DNA of 24,938 nt from CAIJMI01 sp043798445 (GCA_043798445.1 JAZDOQ010000006.1:1-24938); one strand, 5' to 3'; shown: positions 15,149-24,512, counted from the stretch's first letter. Numbers and translations are program-made. Notes: generated by a model from the letters alone, not told the origin.

Positions 15149-15176
15149 AGTATACTACAGGTGATATTTGACGCAA
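15149..15176. promoter_or_regulatory. Divergent promoter region for the deoxyribosyltransferase and trxA
   Basis: The palindrome AGTATACT (15149-15156) gives a TATACT -10 box on both strands. Leftward, TTGCGT (forward 15171-15176) lies 16 bp from the -10. Rightward, no convincing -35 is seen. The two transcription starts would be back to back, so shared regulation is possible. Confidence 0.4.
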
Positions 15177-15192
15177 CAAAAAAAGGAGGCCC

Positions 15193-15513
15193 ATGGCTGA
15201 TATTGTATTGACTGATCAAAATTTTGATACGGAAGTGATAAAAAGTACGGTGTCAGTACTCGTAGATTTTTGGGCTGTTTGGTGTGGACCATGCCAAATG
15301 CAAGGACCGATTATTGAGGATATTGCAAAAACGCTCGAAGGAAAAGTGAAGGTGGGAAAGCTCAATGTCGATGAAAACCCACAAAGCGCCGGAAAATATG
15401 GCGTTATGTCTATTCCGACCCTGATGATTTTTAAAAATGGAGCAGTGGTTAAGCAAATGATCGGACTTCAAAGTAAGGACATGATCATTGGAGAATTAAA
15501 TAAGTTCATATAA
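15193..15513 (+). CDS. trxA: Thioredoxin
   Basis: A small cytoplasmic disulfide reductase, 106 aa. The active site WCGPC is at residues 30-34 and the cis-proline loop (SIPTLMIF) is present. An AAAAGGAGG ribosome site precedes the ATG by 5 bp. TrxB, which reduces it with NADPH, starts 4 bp downstream, forming a complete thioredoxin system. Confidence 0.96.
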   Translation: MADIVLTDQNFDTEVIKSTVSVLVDFWAVWCGPCQMQGPIIEDIAKTLEGKVKVGKLNVDENPQSAGKYGVMSIPTLMIFKNGAVVKQMIGLQSKDMIIGELNKFI

Positions 15514-15517
15514 TTTT

Positions 15518-16450
15518 ATGTATGACGTTGTTATTATCGGATCAGGACCCGCTGGATACACTGCTGCCATCTATTCATCCCGTGCGTTATTGAACACTGC
15601 CATTGTTTCCGGATTTATTCCCGGAGGTCAATTAACAACAACAACGGAGATTGATAATTTTCCAGGATTTCCAAAAGGCATCATGGGCCCACAACTTATG
15701 AGTGAGATGAAAGCACAGGCTGAGCGATTTGGTACGGAAATGATAACTGACGCCGTTGTATCTATTGAGAAAGATGCTCAAAAAGGCTCGTTTACTATTA
15801 AAACAGGAAATGCTGTATATCAGACAAAATCCATTATTATTGCAACCGGTGCACAAGCAAAAGAGTTTGGTATCGCAGGAGAAGAAAAATACAGAGGAAA
15901 AGGAATAAGTTATTGTGCAACGTGTGATGGATTCTTTTTTAAAGATAAATCAGTCATCGTTGTTGGTGGGGGAGATACTGCAATGGAAGAGGCGACATTT
16001 TTGACAAAATTTGCTACCCATGTGACGATTATCCATCGTCGTGAGGAATTCAGGGCAAGCCTGATTATGCTTCAGAGGGCAAAAAAAGATTCAAAGATTT
16101 CGTTTGTAACAAATACTGTTATCGAATCATTTGTCGGAGAAACAGTCCTTACTGGCGTGAAGCTGAAAAACACTGTCAGTGGAGATATAACGAGTATGTC
16201 AGTTGACGGTGTGTTTGCTGCGATCGGTCATACACCAGCAACAGATTTTTTAAGCGGCGTCGTGACCATGGATGAAAAAGGATACATCAAAACAAACAAA
16301 GGAGACGATATTCAAACAGCAACATCAACTCCAGGCATTTTTGCAGCAGGAGATTGTGTTGATAGCAGGTACCGGCAAGGTGTCGTTGCTGCAGGACAAG
16401 GCGCAATGGCTGCAATTGACGTTGAGCGGTGGCTGCAGGAGCAGAAATAA
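15518..16450 (+). CDS. trxB: Thioredoxin reductase (NADPH, FAD)
   Basis: A low-molecular-weight thioredoxin reductase of 310 aa. The FAD-binding GSGPAGYTAA is at the N-terminus; the redox pair is Cys133 and Cys136 (CATC); the NADP site has GGGDTAMEEA (150-159) and HRR (173-175), the arginines that select NADPH; the C-terminal AAGDC completes the FAD site. There is only a weak ribosome site in the 4-bp gap after trxA, so translation is probably coupled. Confidence 0.96.
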   Translation: MYDVVIIGSGPAGYTAAIYSSRALLNTAIVSGFIPGGQLTTTTEIDNFPGFPKGIMGPQLMSEMKAQAERFGTEMITDAVVSIEKDAQKGSFTIKTGNAVYQTKSIIIATGAQAKEFGIAGEEKYRGKGISYCATCDGFFFKDKSVIVVGGGDTAMEEATFLTKFATHVTIIHRREEFRASLIMLQRAKKDSKISFVTNTVIESFVGETVLTGVKLKNTVSGDITSMSVDGVFAAIGHTPATDFLSGVVTMDEKGYIKTNKGDDIQTATSTPGIFAAGDCVDSRYRQGVVAAGQGAMAAIDVERWLQEQK

Positions 16451-16453
16451 TGT

Positions 16454-17137
16454 ATGCAAACACCTTCACTTCGTACTGCACGGATAGAAACGATTCAAAA
16501 ACTCACTGAAACGGTATATGTATTTACCTTTATTTTTCTTGAACCTCCCGACATGTCTTTTCAAGCGGGGCAATATGGAACATTTATTATTAATTCAACT
16601 ACGAGACGACAGTATTCGTTTTGTTCCAGCCCAAAATATACAAACAGTGTACAAATTGTTATTGATACAAAACCAATGGGGCCGGGATCAACGTATTTTC
16701 TTTCAAAACAGGTTGGGGATACCATGCAATTACTTGCTCCTCTCGGTGTGTTTACGTTAATGCCGTCACCACGAAAAAAAGTAATGATTGCTACGGGAAC
16801 AGGCATCGCTCCATTAAGAAGCATGATTCTTGATTGTGTTGGAATTTCAGAAGTGACATTGTTGTGGGGGCTTCGACACGAAGAAGACATCTATTGGCAC
16901 GATGAGTTCCAAATGTTGGAAAAAACATATCCAACATTTTTTTATACACTTACGTTGTCTCAGCCGTGCGACTCCTGGAAAGGTGCAAAAGGACGGGTTG
17001 GAGAATATATACAACAAGAGATAGCGCCTGATAACGAATATTACCTTTGCGGTAACAAACAAGTGATTGTTGATGTAAAAACCGTTCTTCTTGCCAACAA
17101 CGTTCAGGAAGGACAGATCAAAACAGAACTTTTTTAA
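16454..17137 (+). CDS. FAD/NAD(P)-binding flavin reductase (ferredoxin-NADP reductase superfamily)
   Basis: A 227-aa soluble reductase. The flavin site RQYS (52-55) and the NAD(P)-binding GTGIAP (115-120) are the two hallmark motifs; LCGNKQVI near the end is the third. No iron-sulfur or globin domain is fused, so the electron acceptor is unknown. It starts 3 bp after trxB, which suggests it works with the redox genes upstream, perhaps supplying electrons to another carrier. Confidence 0.85.
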   Translation: MQTPSLRTARIETIQKLTETVYVFTFIFLEPPDMSFQAGQYGTFIINSTTRRQYSFCSSPKYTNSVQIVIDTKPMGPGSTYFLSKQVGDTMQLLAPLGVFTLMPSPRKKVMIATGTGIAPLRSMILDCVGISEVTLLWGLRHEEDIYWHDEFQMLEKTYPTFFYTLTLSQPCDSWKGAKGRVGEYIQQEIAPDNEYYLCGNKQVIVDVKTVLLANNVQEGQIKTELF

Positions 17138-17168
17138 TAATTTATTCATTTTTACTTTGGAGGTTTAT

Positions 17169-18410
17169 ATGGCTACGATTAATCCGTTTGAGAATGCAAT
17201 GAAACAGTTGGAAATTGCTGCGAAGTATGTAGTAATGGGAGAAACGCTGGAAATTCTTAAACAACCACAACGAATATTAAATGTGACAATTCCTGTCAAG
17301 ATGGATGACGGAAAAACAAGGATTTTTCAAGGATATAGAGTGCAGTTTAACAACGCCAGAGGACCATATAAAGGCGGTATTCGATTCCATCCACAGGTGT
17401 CACTCGATGAAGTGAAAGCACTGTCTTTTTGGATGGCCATGAAATGTGCCGTTGCAGATCTCCCACTTGGTGGAGGAAAAGGCGGAGTTATTGTTGATCC
17501 AAAAACATTGTCTCCAAAAGAACTCGAACGATTATCCCGCGGATATGCACGAGCAATTGCAGACAATATTGGACCATCCAAAGATGTGCCAGCCCCTGAT
17601 GTTAATACGACCGGACAAATCATGGGATGGATGGTTGATGAATTTATTAAACTTCAACCAAAAAAACTGACAAAAAAAGAAACGTTAGCGTTGCGGTCCA
17701 CATTTACCGGAAAACTAATTGTCGATGGGGGAAGTGAGGGGAGAGAAGAAGCAACAGGGCTTGGGGGTTTATATGTATTGCAGGCGTGCTTAGCCAAAAT
17801 GAAGTTGTCCGGAAAATTGACAGCATCCGTACAAGGATTTGGGAACGTGGGATACAACATCGCAAAATTCCTACATGAACATGGATTCACTGTTGTAGCG
17901 GTCTCTGACAGTAAGGGTGGTATATATAATAAGGAAGGATTGGATCCTGAAATAGTACTTGCAGCAAAGAAAAAAACAGGATCGCTCGCAGCTTCCGGAA
18001 AAGCAATTACGAACGCTACACTGTTGGAGTTGCCGGTTGATATTTTAGTGCCATCAGCGCTGGAGAGCGTTATTACTAGGGTGAACGCTACAAAAATTAA
18101 GGCTCGCGTGATTTTGGAGATGGCAAATGGCCCGATTGTTCCTGAAGCAGATGCCATTCTGTACAAAAAAGGAATTGTGGTTATTCCTGATATTTTGGCA
18201 AATTCAGGAGGGGTGTCAGTATCTGCATTTGAATGGGAACAGAATTTGAAAGGACAACATTGGACTAAAAAGATAGTAAATGCAAAACTTAAGGCTAAAA
18301 TGAAGAAGGCGGTCGACGATATCTGGAAAACCTCAAAAACAATGCGGGCAGATTTGAGAATCTCCGCGTATGTTGTTGCGTTAGGACGAATTTTAAAAGC
18401 AATGAAATAA
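17169..18410 (+). CDS. gdhA: Glutamate dehydrogenase (Glu/Leu/Phe/Val family)
   Basis: Interconverts glutamate and 2-oxoglutarate plus ammonia with NAD(P)(H). The 413-aa length fits the hexameric bacterial and archaeal enzymes. The substrate-binding segment GPYKGGIRFHP (65-75) with Lys68, Lys92, the catalytic Lys104 in LPLGGGKGG, and the PAPDVNT loop (Asp144) are present; the nucleotide-binding GFGNVG follows. The ATG at 17169 is set by a GGAGG ribosome site five bases upstream; the frame is open earlier only by chance. It may be the last gene of the trx transcript. The stop lies in an inverted repeat shared with the convergent argF gene. Confidence 0.94.
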   Translation: MATINPFENAMKQLEIAAKYVVMGETLEILKQPQRILNVTIPVKMDDGKTRIFQGYRVQFNNARGPYKGGIRFHPQVSLDEVKALSFWMAMKCAVADLPLGGGKGGVIVDPKTLSPKELERLSRGYARAIADNIGPSKDVPAPDVNTTGQIMGWMVDEFIKLQPKKLTKKETLALRSTFTGKLIVDGGSEGREEATGLGGLYVLQACLAKMKLSGKLTASVQGFGNVGYNIAKFLHEHGFTVVAVSDSKGGIYNKEGLDPEIVLAAKKKTGSLAASGKAITNATLLELPVDILVPSALESVITRVNATKIKARVILEMANGPIVPEADAILYKKGIVVIPDILANSGGVSVSAFEWEQNLKGQHWTKKIVNAKLKAKMKKAVDDIWKTSKTMRADLRISAYVVALGRILKAMK

Positions 18411-18428
18411 AGGACATTTTTATTTCAT
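18402..18428. terminator. Inverted repeat over two convergent stop codons
   Basis: ATGAAATAAA (18402-18411) and TTTATTTCAT (18419-18428) form a perfect 10-bp inverted repeat with a 7-nt loop. Each arm encodes Met-Lys-stop, the C-terminus of gdhA on one strand and of argF on the other. On the + strand the second arm is T-rich but the stem has only two G/C pairs, so any terminator would be weak. It could act on both strands. Confidence 0.4.
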
Positions 18429-19349
18429 GAGCAGCGCCATGATTGCTTTCTGTACATGGAGGCGATTTTCTGCTTGGTCAAACACGATGGACCTTGGACT
18501 GTCGATGACATCATCAGTAATTTCTTCACCGCGATGAGCTGGTAGGCAATGCATAACAAGAGCATGTGCAGGTGCTTTTTTAATTAATTTTTCGTTGACC
18601 TGATACGGAGCAAGTATTTTTTTGCGTTCCTCAACATCTGTTCGTCCCATGCTTACCCATACATCCGTATGGATTATGTCTGCACGCTGAACTGCAGCTA
18701 TCGGATCATTAGTCAGTGTTATTTTTGCTCCTGTTCTTATTGCTTCTTTTTTAGCTATCGACAGAATGTATTTTTGGGTCATATATTGTTTCGGTGCTGC
18801 GACCGTAAAATTTATTCCTAGACGTGCAGAAAGAAGCATAAGAGAATTGGTGACGTTGTTATCTCCATCACCGATAAAACACATGGTTAGCCCTTTCAAG
18901 GCTTGACGTTTTTCAAGCACAGTAAACAGATCCGTGAGCGCCTGACACGGATGGTACATATCCGACAGACCATTGATAACCGGCACTGTGGCATGTGCAG
19001 CCAGTTCCTCAATTTCGTTTTGGGTAAAAACCCGTGCCATAATGCCGTTGACAAACCGTGACAGGACGCGTGCGGTATCAGCGACTGTTTCTCCCCGGGA
19101 AAGCTGGAGATCGTTTGGACCGAGATATAATGCGTGCCCACCCAACTGTGTCATTCCCACCTCAAAACTGACACGGGTATGCGTTGACGGCTTTGCAAAA
19201 ATCATGGCAAGCGATTTACCCTTGAGAAGTTCATGTGGTTCACCCGTATAGACCCTGCGTTTGAGGTCTTTGGTGAGTTCAAAAACTCGCCAGATTTCCT
19301 CAGTAGTGAAATCCAAATCATATCGTAGATGATGTCCATACATGTTCAT
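18420..19349 (-). CDS. argF: Ornithine carbamoyltransferase
   Basis: Interconverts carbamoyl phosphate plus ornithine and citrulline. The ornithine motif DVWVSMG (229-235), HPCQ (133-136) and HCLPAHRG (267-274) with the catalytic Cys268 identify OTC rather than aspartate carbamoyltransferase. The carbamoyl phosphate loop reads STHTR (55-59) instead of the near-invariant STRTR, a Arg-to-His change at a phosphate-contacting position. The length is 309 aa. The ATG at 19349 follows an AGAGGT ribosome site; another ATG two codons on (19343) is possible. It is the last gene of the arcC operon, so it may work in the catabolic direction. Confidence 0.9.
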   Translation of the reverse strand: MNMYGHHLRYDLDFTTEEIWRVFELTKDLKRRVYTGEPHELLKGKSLAMIFAKPSTHTRVSFEVGMTQLGGHALYLGPNDLQLSRGETVADTARVLSRFVNGIMARVFTQNEIEELAAHATVPVINGLSDMYHPCQALTDLFTVLEKRQALKGLTMCFIGDGDNNVTNSLMLLSARLGINFTVAAPKQYMTQKYILSIAKKEAIRTGAKITLTNDPIAAVQRADIIHTDVWVSMGRTDVEERKKILAPYQVNEKLIKKAPAHALVMHCLPAHRGEEITDDVIDSPRSIVFDQAENRLHVQKAIMALLMK

Positions 19350-19365
19350 AGAACCTCTTTTTTTG

Positions 19366-20562
19366 TTACCAAGCACAAATTTTATTTTTTTTGCGCATTA
19401 TTCTTTTCAGGATTACCGGTGTTTGTGCTCCGAATTGTGTTAAGAGCATCATGCTTGCGATGATAAACGGTTTATAACTGGCCTCTATGTATGTTTCTTT
19501 CTTATATTGTTCAAAAACCGTGTTATCAACTTCACCGTTTTTGCAACTAACTCCCGTTATATCAGCAGGCAGGCAATGCATGTACAATGCGTGTCCGCCT
19601 TTTGTTTTTTCCATGAGCTTCTCGGTGCAGGTCCATTCCTTGTGTTTTGCATTTTCCGTAAGCGTTTCTTTTTCAAGATCCACAAGACCTTTTTCATCAC
19701 CTGCACTCCGGAGTTTTGTACGTTCCTTCATGACTGCAAATGAGGCCCATGATTTCGGATACACGATATCCGCTCCAGTAAACGCGTCCCTCATATCATT
19801 TGTGATACGAAATGATCCGTGGTTTTTTGTTGCCTGTTTCTTTGCGTAATCTTCAATTTCAGGAATAAGATTATATCCCTTTGGATATGCAAGCGTAATG
19901 TTCATGCCAAATCGCGGAAGAAGGGCAATAATCCCTTGCGGAACTGACATCGGTTTGCCGTACGACGGCGAATATGCCCAGCTCATCGTGAGATTTTTTC
20001 CGCGCAAATTTTTTATACCGCCAAAATAATTTATCAAATGGAGCAAATCTGAAAGCGATTGTGTGGGATGATCTTCATCGCATTGGAGATTGATGACACT
20101 TGGTCGTGCAGCAAGCACGTTATGTTTGTGTCCCCAATCAAGCGATTCCGCGACTTCGACCATATAATTATGGCCAACACCTAAGAAAATATCATCGCGG
20201 ATACCAATTACCCGTGTTAAGAATGAGAGCATGTTTACCGTCTCCATGACGGTTTCACCATGTGCAATCTGTGATTTTTTTTCTTCAAGATCTTCAATTT
20301 CCAGACCAAGGTAATTCGCAGCAGAAGCAAAACTGTATTTGGTCCGTGTTGATTTGTCCCTGAATATGGAAATAGCGACACCTGAATTAAAGGTTTTTGC
20401 CGACACGCCGCGGTAGAGGAGTTCCCGAATGGTCTGGGCAACGGAAAGAGTTGCCACTAATTCATCATTGGATTTATCCCAGGTGCGTAAAAAATCATGT
20501 CCATAATTTTTTATGTGGCTGGCTTTGAGCGCACCAAGCGATGCAAGCTTTTTTTGCTTCAT
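19366..20562 (-). CDS. ygeW: YgeW-type carbamoyltransferase
   Basis: A 398-aa knotted transcarbamylase of the YgeW group, longer than OTC (about 310). The carbamoyl-phosphate loop is STRTK (71-75); HPTQ is at 165-168 and the C-terminal HCLPAD block at about 335-340. The region KHNVLAARPSVINLQCDEDHPTQS and the absence of the OTC ornithine motif DxWxSMG separate it from ArgF. In E. coli ygeW lies with ureide/purine-catabolic genes and a carbamate kinase; its physiological substrate is not settled here. A strong AAGGAGG site precedes the ATG. It sits between the small Cys protein and argF. Confidence 0.85.
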   Translation of the reverse strand: MKQKKLASLGALKASHIKNYGHDFLRTWDKSNDELVATLSVAQTIRELLYRGVSAKTFNSGVAISIFRDKSTRTKYSFASAANYLGLEIEDLEEKKSQIAHGETVMETVNMLSFLTRVIGIRDDIFLGVGHNYMVEVAESLDWGHKHNVLAARPSVINLQCDEDHPTQSLSDLLHLINYFGGIKNLRGKNLTMSWAYSPSYGKPMSVPQGIIALLPRFGMNITLAYPKGYNLIPEIEDYAKKQATKNHGSFRITNDMRDAFTGADIVYPKSWASFAVMKERTKLRSAGDEKGLVDLEKETLTENAKHKEWTCTEKLMEKTKGGHALYMHCLPADITGVSCKNGEVDNTVFEQYKKETYIEASYKPFIIASMMLLTQFGAQTPVILKRIMRKKNKICAW

Positions 20563-20589
20563 ATAGTTCCTCCTTGTTTTAATTCTATC

Positions 20590-20772
20590 TTATCCTCTTT
20601 CGCGTACAGTACGATGATATTCATCGCAACGGGATTGAGAAAGACACATATTACATTCATCAACTGGTCTTACTAACTCATGATCGGAATTTTGCACGTT
20701 TAATCCATTTACCTCTATTGTTGCCGGTCTTCCTTCCGTACAAATGATAGTTGTTGCTGTTCCGTCTGGCAT
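20590..20772 (-). CDS. Small Cys-containing protein between arcC and ygeW, unknown
   Basis: A 60-aa protein that I do not recognise. The N-terminal half looks beta-rich (TATTIICTEG...PATIEVNGLNV); the C-terminal half carries a C-x2-C-x5-C cluster (CNMCLSQSRC) after one earlier Cys, followed by His in DEYHR, which could bind zinc or iron. The ATG at 20772 is chosen because GGGGG lies 8 bp upstream; a GTG three codons earlier (20781) is the alternative. Gaps of 17 bp to arcC and 27 bp to ygeW show it belongs to the operon. A role in carbamoyl phosphate transfer or redox control is possible but unsupported. Confidence 0.6.
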   Translation of the reverse strand: MPDGTATTIICTEGRPATIEVNGLNVQNSDHELVRPVDECNMCLSQSRCDEYHRTVRERG

Positions 20773-20789
20773 GTCACACACCCCCTTTC

Positions 20790-21734
20790 TTATTTTTTAA
20801 CGATAACGGTTCCGGTTTTTCCTTTCATTGCTTCAAGGACCATAAACGGATGTGTAATGATGGCTTTTTTCCCACCGTGTTGTATAAAATTAATGGCTGC
20901 ATTAACTTTCGGCCCCATGCTTCCGGGAGCAAAATGTCCTTCCTTGGCGTACTTTTTCGCCTCTGCGACGGTTATACGGTCCAAATTCTCCTGATTGGGT
21001 CTTCGGTAATTGATCGCTACTTTTTCTACGTCGGTTAAAATGAGCAGGGTTTTGGCTTTGACAAGCGTTGCCAGGAGCTCTCCTGCCAGATCTTTATCAA
21101 TGACCGCTTCGACTCCCGCATACCCGTTTTTCGTTTTCACAACAGGAATTCCACCACCTCCAGATGCAACCACGATTGTATTGTTGTTAATGAGCGTCTT
21201 GATAGATTCTATCTCCACGACGTTTTTGGGAATCGGAGAGGGGACGACACGTCTATATCCGCGTCCCGCATCTTCAATAACTGTATAGCCTCTTTTTTTC
21301 ATCGCTTCACCTTCACTTTGGGAATAAAATGGACCAACCGGTTTTGTCGGATGGGTAAATGCCTGGTCTTTTTTGTCAACCAACACCTGCGTTACTACCG
21401 TAGCAACTGATTTTTTGATACGCAGTTTCTGCAGGTGGTTTGTGAATGTTTGCTGGATCATGTAGCCGATTTGTCCTTGGGATTCTGCACCGCACACATC
21501 CATCGGCATTGCAGGTACCAGGTCTTTGCCTGCGTCGTTCTGGATAAGGATATTGCCGACTTGCGGTCCGTTTCCGTGGGTAATGATTAATTTAAATCCT
21601 GCTTTTATCAGTTGTGCGAGGTGTTTGGTGGTACGGTTGATATTGTTGAATTGTTCTTCATTCGTCCCTTTTTCTTTTGAGCTTTTTATCGCATTACCGC
21701 CGAGGGCAATAGCGATGAGCTGTTTTTTTTGCAT
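20790..21734 (-). CDS. arcC: Carbamate kinase
   Basis: Makes ATP from carbamoyl phosphate and ADP, releasing ammonia and CO2. A 314-aa amino acid kinase fold: ALGGNAI at the N-terminus, ITHGNGPQVGN near residue 50, the VASGGGGIPV block near 190 and the C-terminal FAPGSMGPKV are all diagnostic of ArcC. AAGGAGG lies 7 bp before the ATG. It is the first gene of the arcC-orf-ygeW-argF operon; no arginine deiminase gene is in the window, so the source of carbamoyl phosphate is open. Confidence 0.96.
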   Translation of the reverse strand: MQKKQLIAIALGGNAIKSSKEKGTNEEQFNNINRTTKHLAQLIKAGFKLIITHGNGPQVGNILIQNDAGKDLVPAMPMDVCGAESQGQIGYMIQQTFTNHLQKLRIKKSVATVVTQVLVDKKDQAFTHPTKPVGPFYSQSEGEAMKKRGYTVIEDAGRGYRRVVPSPIPKNVVEIESIKTLINNNTIVVASGGGGIPVVKTKNGYAGVEAVIDKDLAGELLATLVKAKTLLILTDVEKVAINYRRPNQENLDRITVAEAKKYAKEGHFAPGSMGPKVNAAINFIQHGGKKAIITHPFMVLEAMKGKTGTVIVKK

Positions 21735-21756
21735 AACGATTCCTCCTTTTTGACGT

Positions 21757-21762
21757 ATTATA
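21757..21762 (-). promoter_or_regulatory. -10 box of the arcC operon
   Basis: On the minus strand, a perfect TATAAT (forward 21757-21762) preceded by GGT lies about 22 bp before the arcC start codon, giving a leader of roughly 15 nt that still holds the ribosome site. No good -35 is found at 16-18 bp; TTGCGC is 21 bp away. Confidence 0.5.
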
Positions 21763-21843
21763 ACCTAAGTTTCTCAATCTGACGCGCAAAACTCAATACA
21801 TCACCGTGATGCATACATTTCTTTTTGTTTCTCTTTTCTCGTA

Positions 21844-21872
21844 TTGACAGGACTCATTAACTTGCGTAAAAT
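21844..21872 (+). promoter_or_regulatory. Near-consensus promoter upstream of the RNA region
   Basis: A perfect TTGACA (21844-21849), a 17-bp spacer and TAAAAT (21867-21872; 5 of 6) make this one of the best promoters in the window. Transcription should start near 21879 and run toward the tRNA and 23S genes. No protein gene follows before the terminator at 22034-22057. Confidence 0.72.
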
Positions 21873-21878
21873 ATACAT

Positions 21879-22057
21879 TTGCTCGTGTTAGGGCGTACTT
21901 TTTTATTGATTTCTCGTAAGTTTCCAAGGGGAATGAGTAAAAAATTATTCATGAGAAGCTATATACCATATAACCGAAAGATAACCGGATTTTTGCCGTG
22001 GATTTCATAGCTTCTTTTTGAATTGGTCATACGCCCCGCGACAAGCGGGGTTTTTTT
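21879..22057 (+). ncRNA. Structured non-coding RNA or attenuated rRNA leader, about 180 nt
   Basis: The stretch between a near-consensus promoter and an intrinsic terminator has no credible ORF but strong self-complementarity. Its ends pair: GGGCGTA (21891-21897) with TACGCCC (22030-22036), extended outward by TCGTG (21883-21887) with CGCGA (22037-22041) and TTG with CAA. Inside, ATGAGTAA (21933-21940) pairs with TTATTCAT (21945-21952) around an AAAA loop, and GAAGCTAT (21955-21962) with ATAGCTTC (22007-22014). The closing helix is incompatible with the terminator stem, so the RNA can switch. Size and long closing helix recall 6S RNA, but I cannot confirm that identity; an attenuator for the downstream tRNA/23S is the main alternative. 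Confidence 0.5.
22034..22057 (+). terminator. Strong intrinsic terminator
   Basis: CCCCGC (22034-22039), loop GACAA and GCGGGG (22045-22050) form a 6-bp all-GC stem followed at once by seven T (22051-22057). It ends the putative ncRNA and lies 46 bp before tRNA-Ala. Confidence 0.88.
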
Positions 22058-22103
22058 ATGACCAGAGGCACATTTTATTTTAGGGTGGACTAATCAGGGT
22101 TTC

Positions 22104-22176
22104 GGGCCCGTAGCTTAGCTGGTAGAGCGCATCATTTGCAATGATGAGGTCACCGGTTCGAATCCGGTCGGGTCCA
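22104..22176 (+). tRNA. tRNA-Ala (anticodon UGC)
   Basis: A full 73-nt cloverleaf. The acceptor stem pairs GGGCCCG (22104-22110) with CGGGTCC (22169-22175) with one G-U pair, and A22176 is the discriminator. The anticodon loop TTTGCAA gives TGC, and the T arm has GGTTCGAATCC. CCA is not encoded. Its position before 23S is that of the usual rRNA spacer tRNA, although no 16S gene precedes it. Confidence 0.95.
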
Positions 22177-22333
22177 CATGCGCTTGCTGAGTGTAGCAAA
22201 GCTTAGTGCTGCGGATGCCCCACAAAGTGGGACGCCACCAGAAAAAAGGGTTCGTTTCGCGGGATAAGCGATTAATGTTTAATCATTTATCTCGCGATAA
22301 GAGCGCGAAATAGCTCCTTAACAATATCTAATA

Positions 22334-22377
22334 GTATCTTCCTTATATATAGGACAAAGGAAGATACAGGTTTTTTT
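22334..22377 (+). terminator. Terminator-like hairpin after tRNA-Ala
   Basis: An 11-bp perfect stem (22334-22344 with 22357-22367, 12-nt loop) is followed three bases later by seven T (22371-22377). If active it would separate tRNA-Ala from 23S. The stem is moderately A/T-rich, and the gap before the T-run lowers certainty. Confidence 0.45.
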
Positions 22378-22406
22378 GAGTAAAAATGAGTAATTGCATC
22401 GTAAGG

Positions 22407-22431
22407 GGTACTGTACATATAGTACCTTTTT
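22407..22431 (+). terminator. Second terminator-like hairpin in the spacer
   Basis: GGTACT (22407-22412) pairs with AGTACC (22421-22426), directly followed by five T; upstream A and G can extend the stem into the T-run. The loop GTACATAT is itself partly palindromic. Confidence 0.4.
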
Positions 22432-22486
22432 GATGACATTTCGTTGGGTGATGGGCCATTTTGGCTCATCAATATGAAAATATATA

Positions 22487-22522
22487 GAACAAAGCGTCAT
22501 GCGAAGCATGACTCCTTTGTTC
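22487..22522 (+). repeat. Long hairpin abutting the 23S 5' end
   Basis: GAACAAAG (22487-22494) pairs with CTTTGTTC (22515-22522), and inside it GTCATGC (22496-22502) pairs with GCATGAC (22506-22512) around a GAA loop. The 15 bp of near-continuous helix end one or two bases before the estimated start of 23S, so it may be a processing signal, for instance for an RNase III-type enzyme. Confidence 0.6.
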
Positions 22523-22523
22523 T

Positions 22524-24512
<1,989 letters not shown>

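Larger units (their letters stand above)
22177..22523 (+). other. Spacer between tRNA-Ala and 23S, rich in hairpins
   Basis: No gene is seen in this 347-bp stretch. It contains a row of perfect or near-perfect hairpins: CCCAC/GTGGG (22219-22231); CGCGGGATAA/TTATCTCGCG (22258-22296) with an inner GATTAA/TTAATC; GTATCTTCCTT/AAGGAAGATAC (22334-22367); GGTACT/AGTACC (22407-22426); GATGGGCCA/TGGCTCATC (22450-22470); and the processing-type stem at 22487-22522. Such density suggests a folded precursor for rRNA maturation. Confidence 0.7.

Noticed and set aside
21879..22057. tmRNA
   Set aside because: No tRNA-Ala-like ends or tag-peptide reading frame are visible, and the length is too short.
22444..22489. 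A 23S promoter inside the spacer (TTGGGT or TTGGCT with nearby TATATA or ATAGAA)
   Set aside because: Spacings of 14 or 23 bp, or poor -10 matches, make these unconvincing.
22287..22509. Short minus-strand ORFs in the tRNA-23S spacer
   Set aside because: They overlap conserved-looking hairpins, have no ribosome site and encode no recognisable protein.
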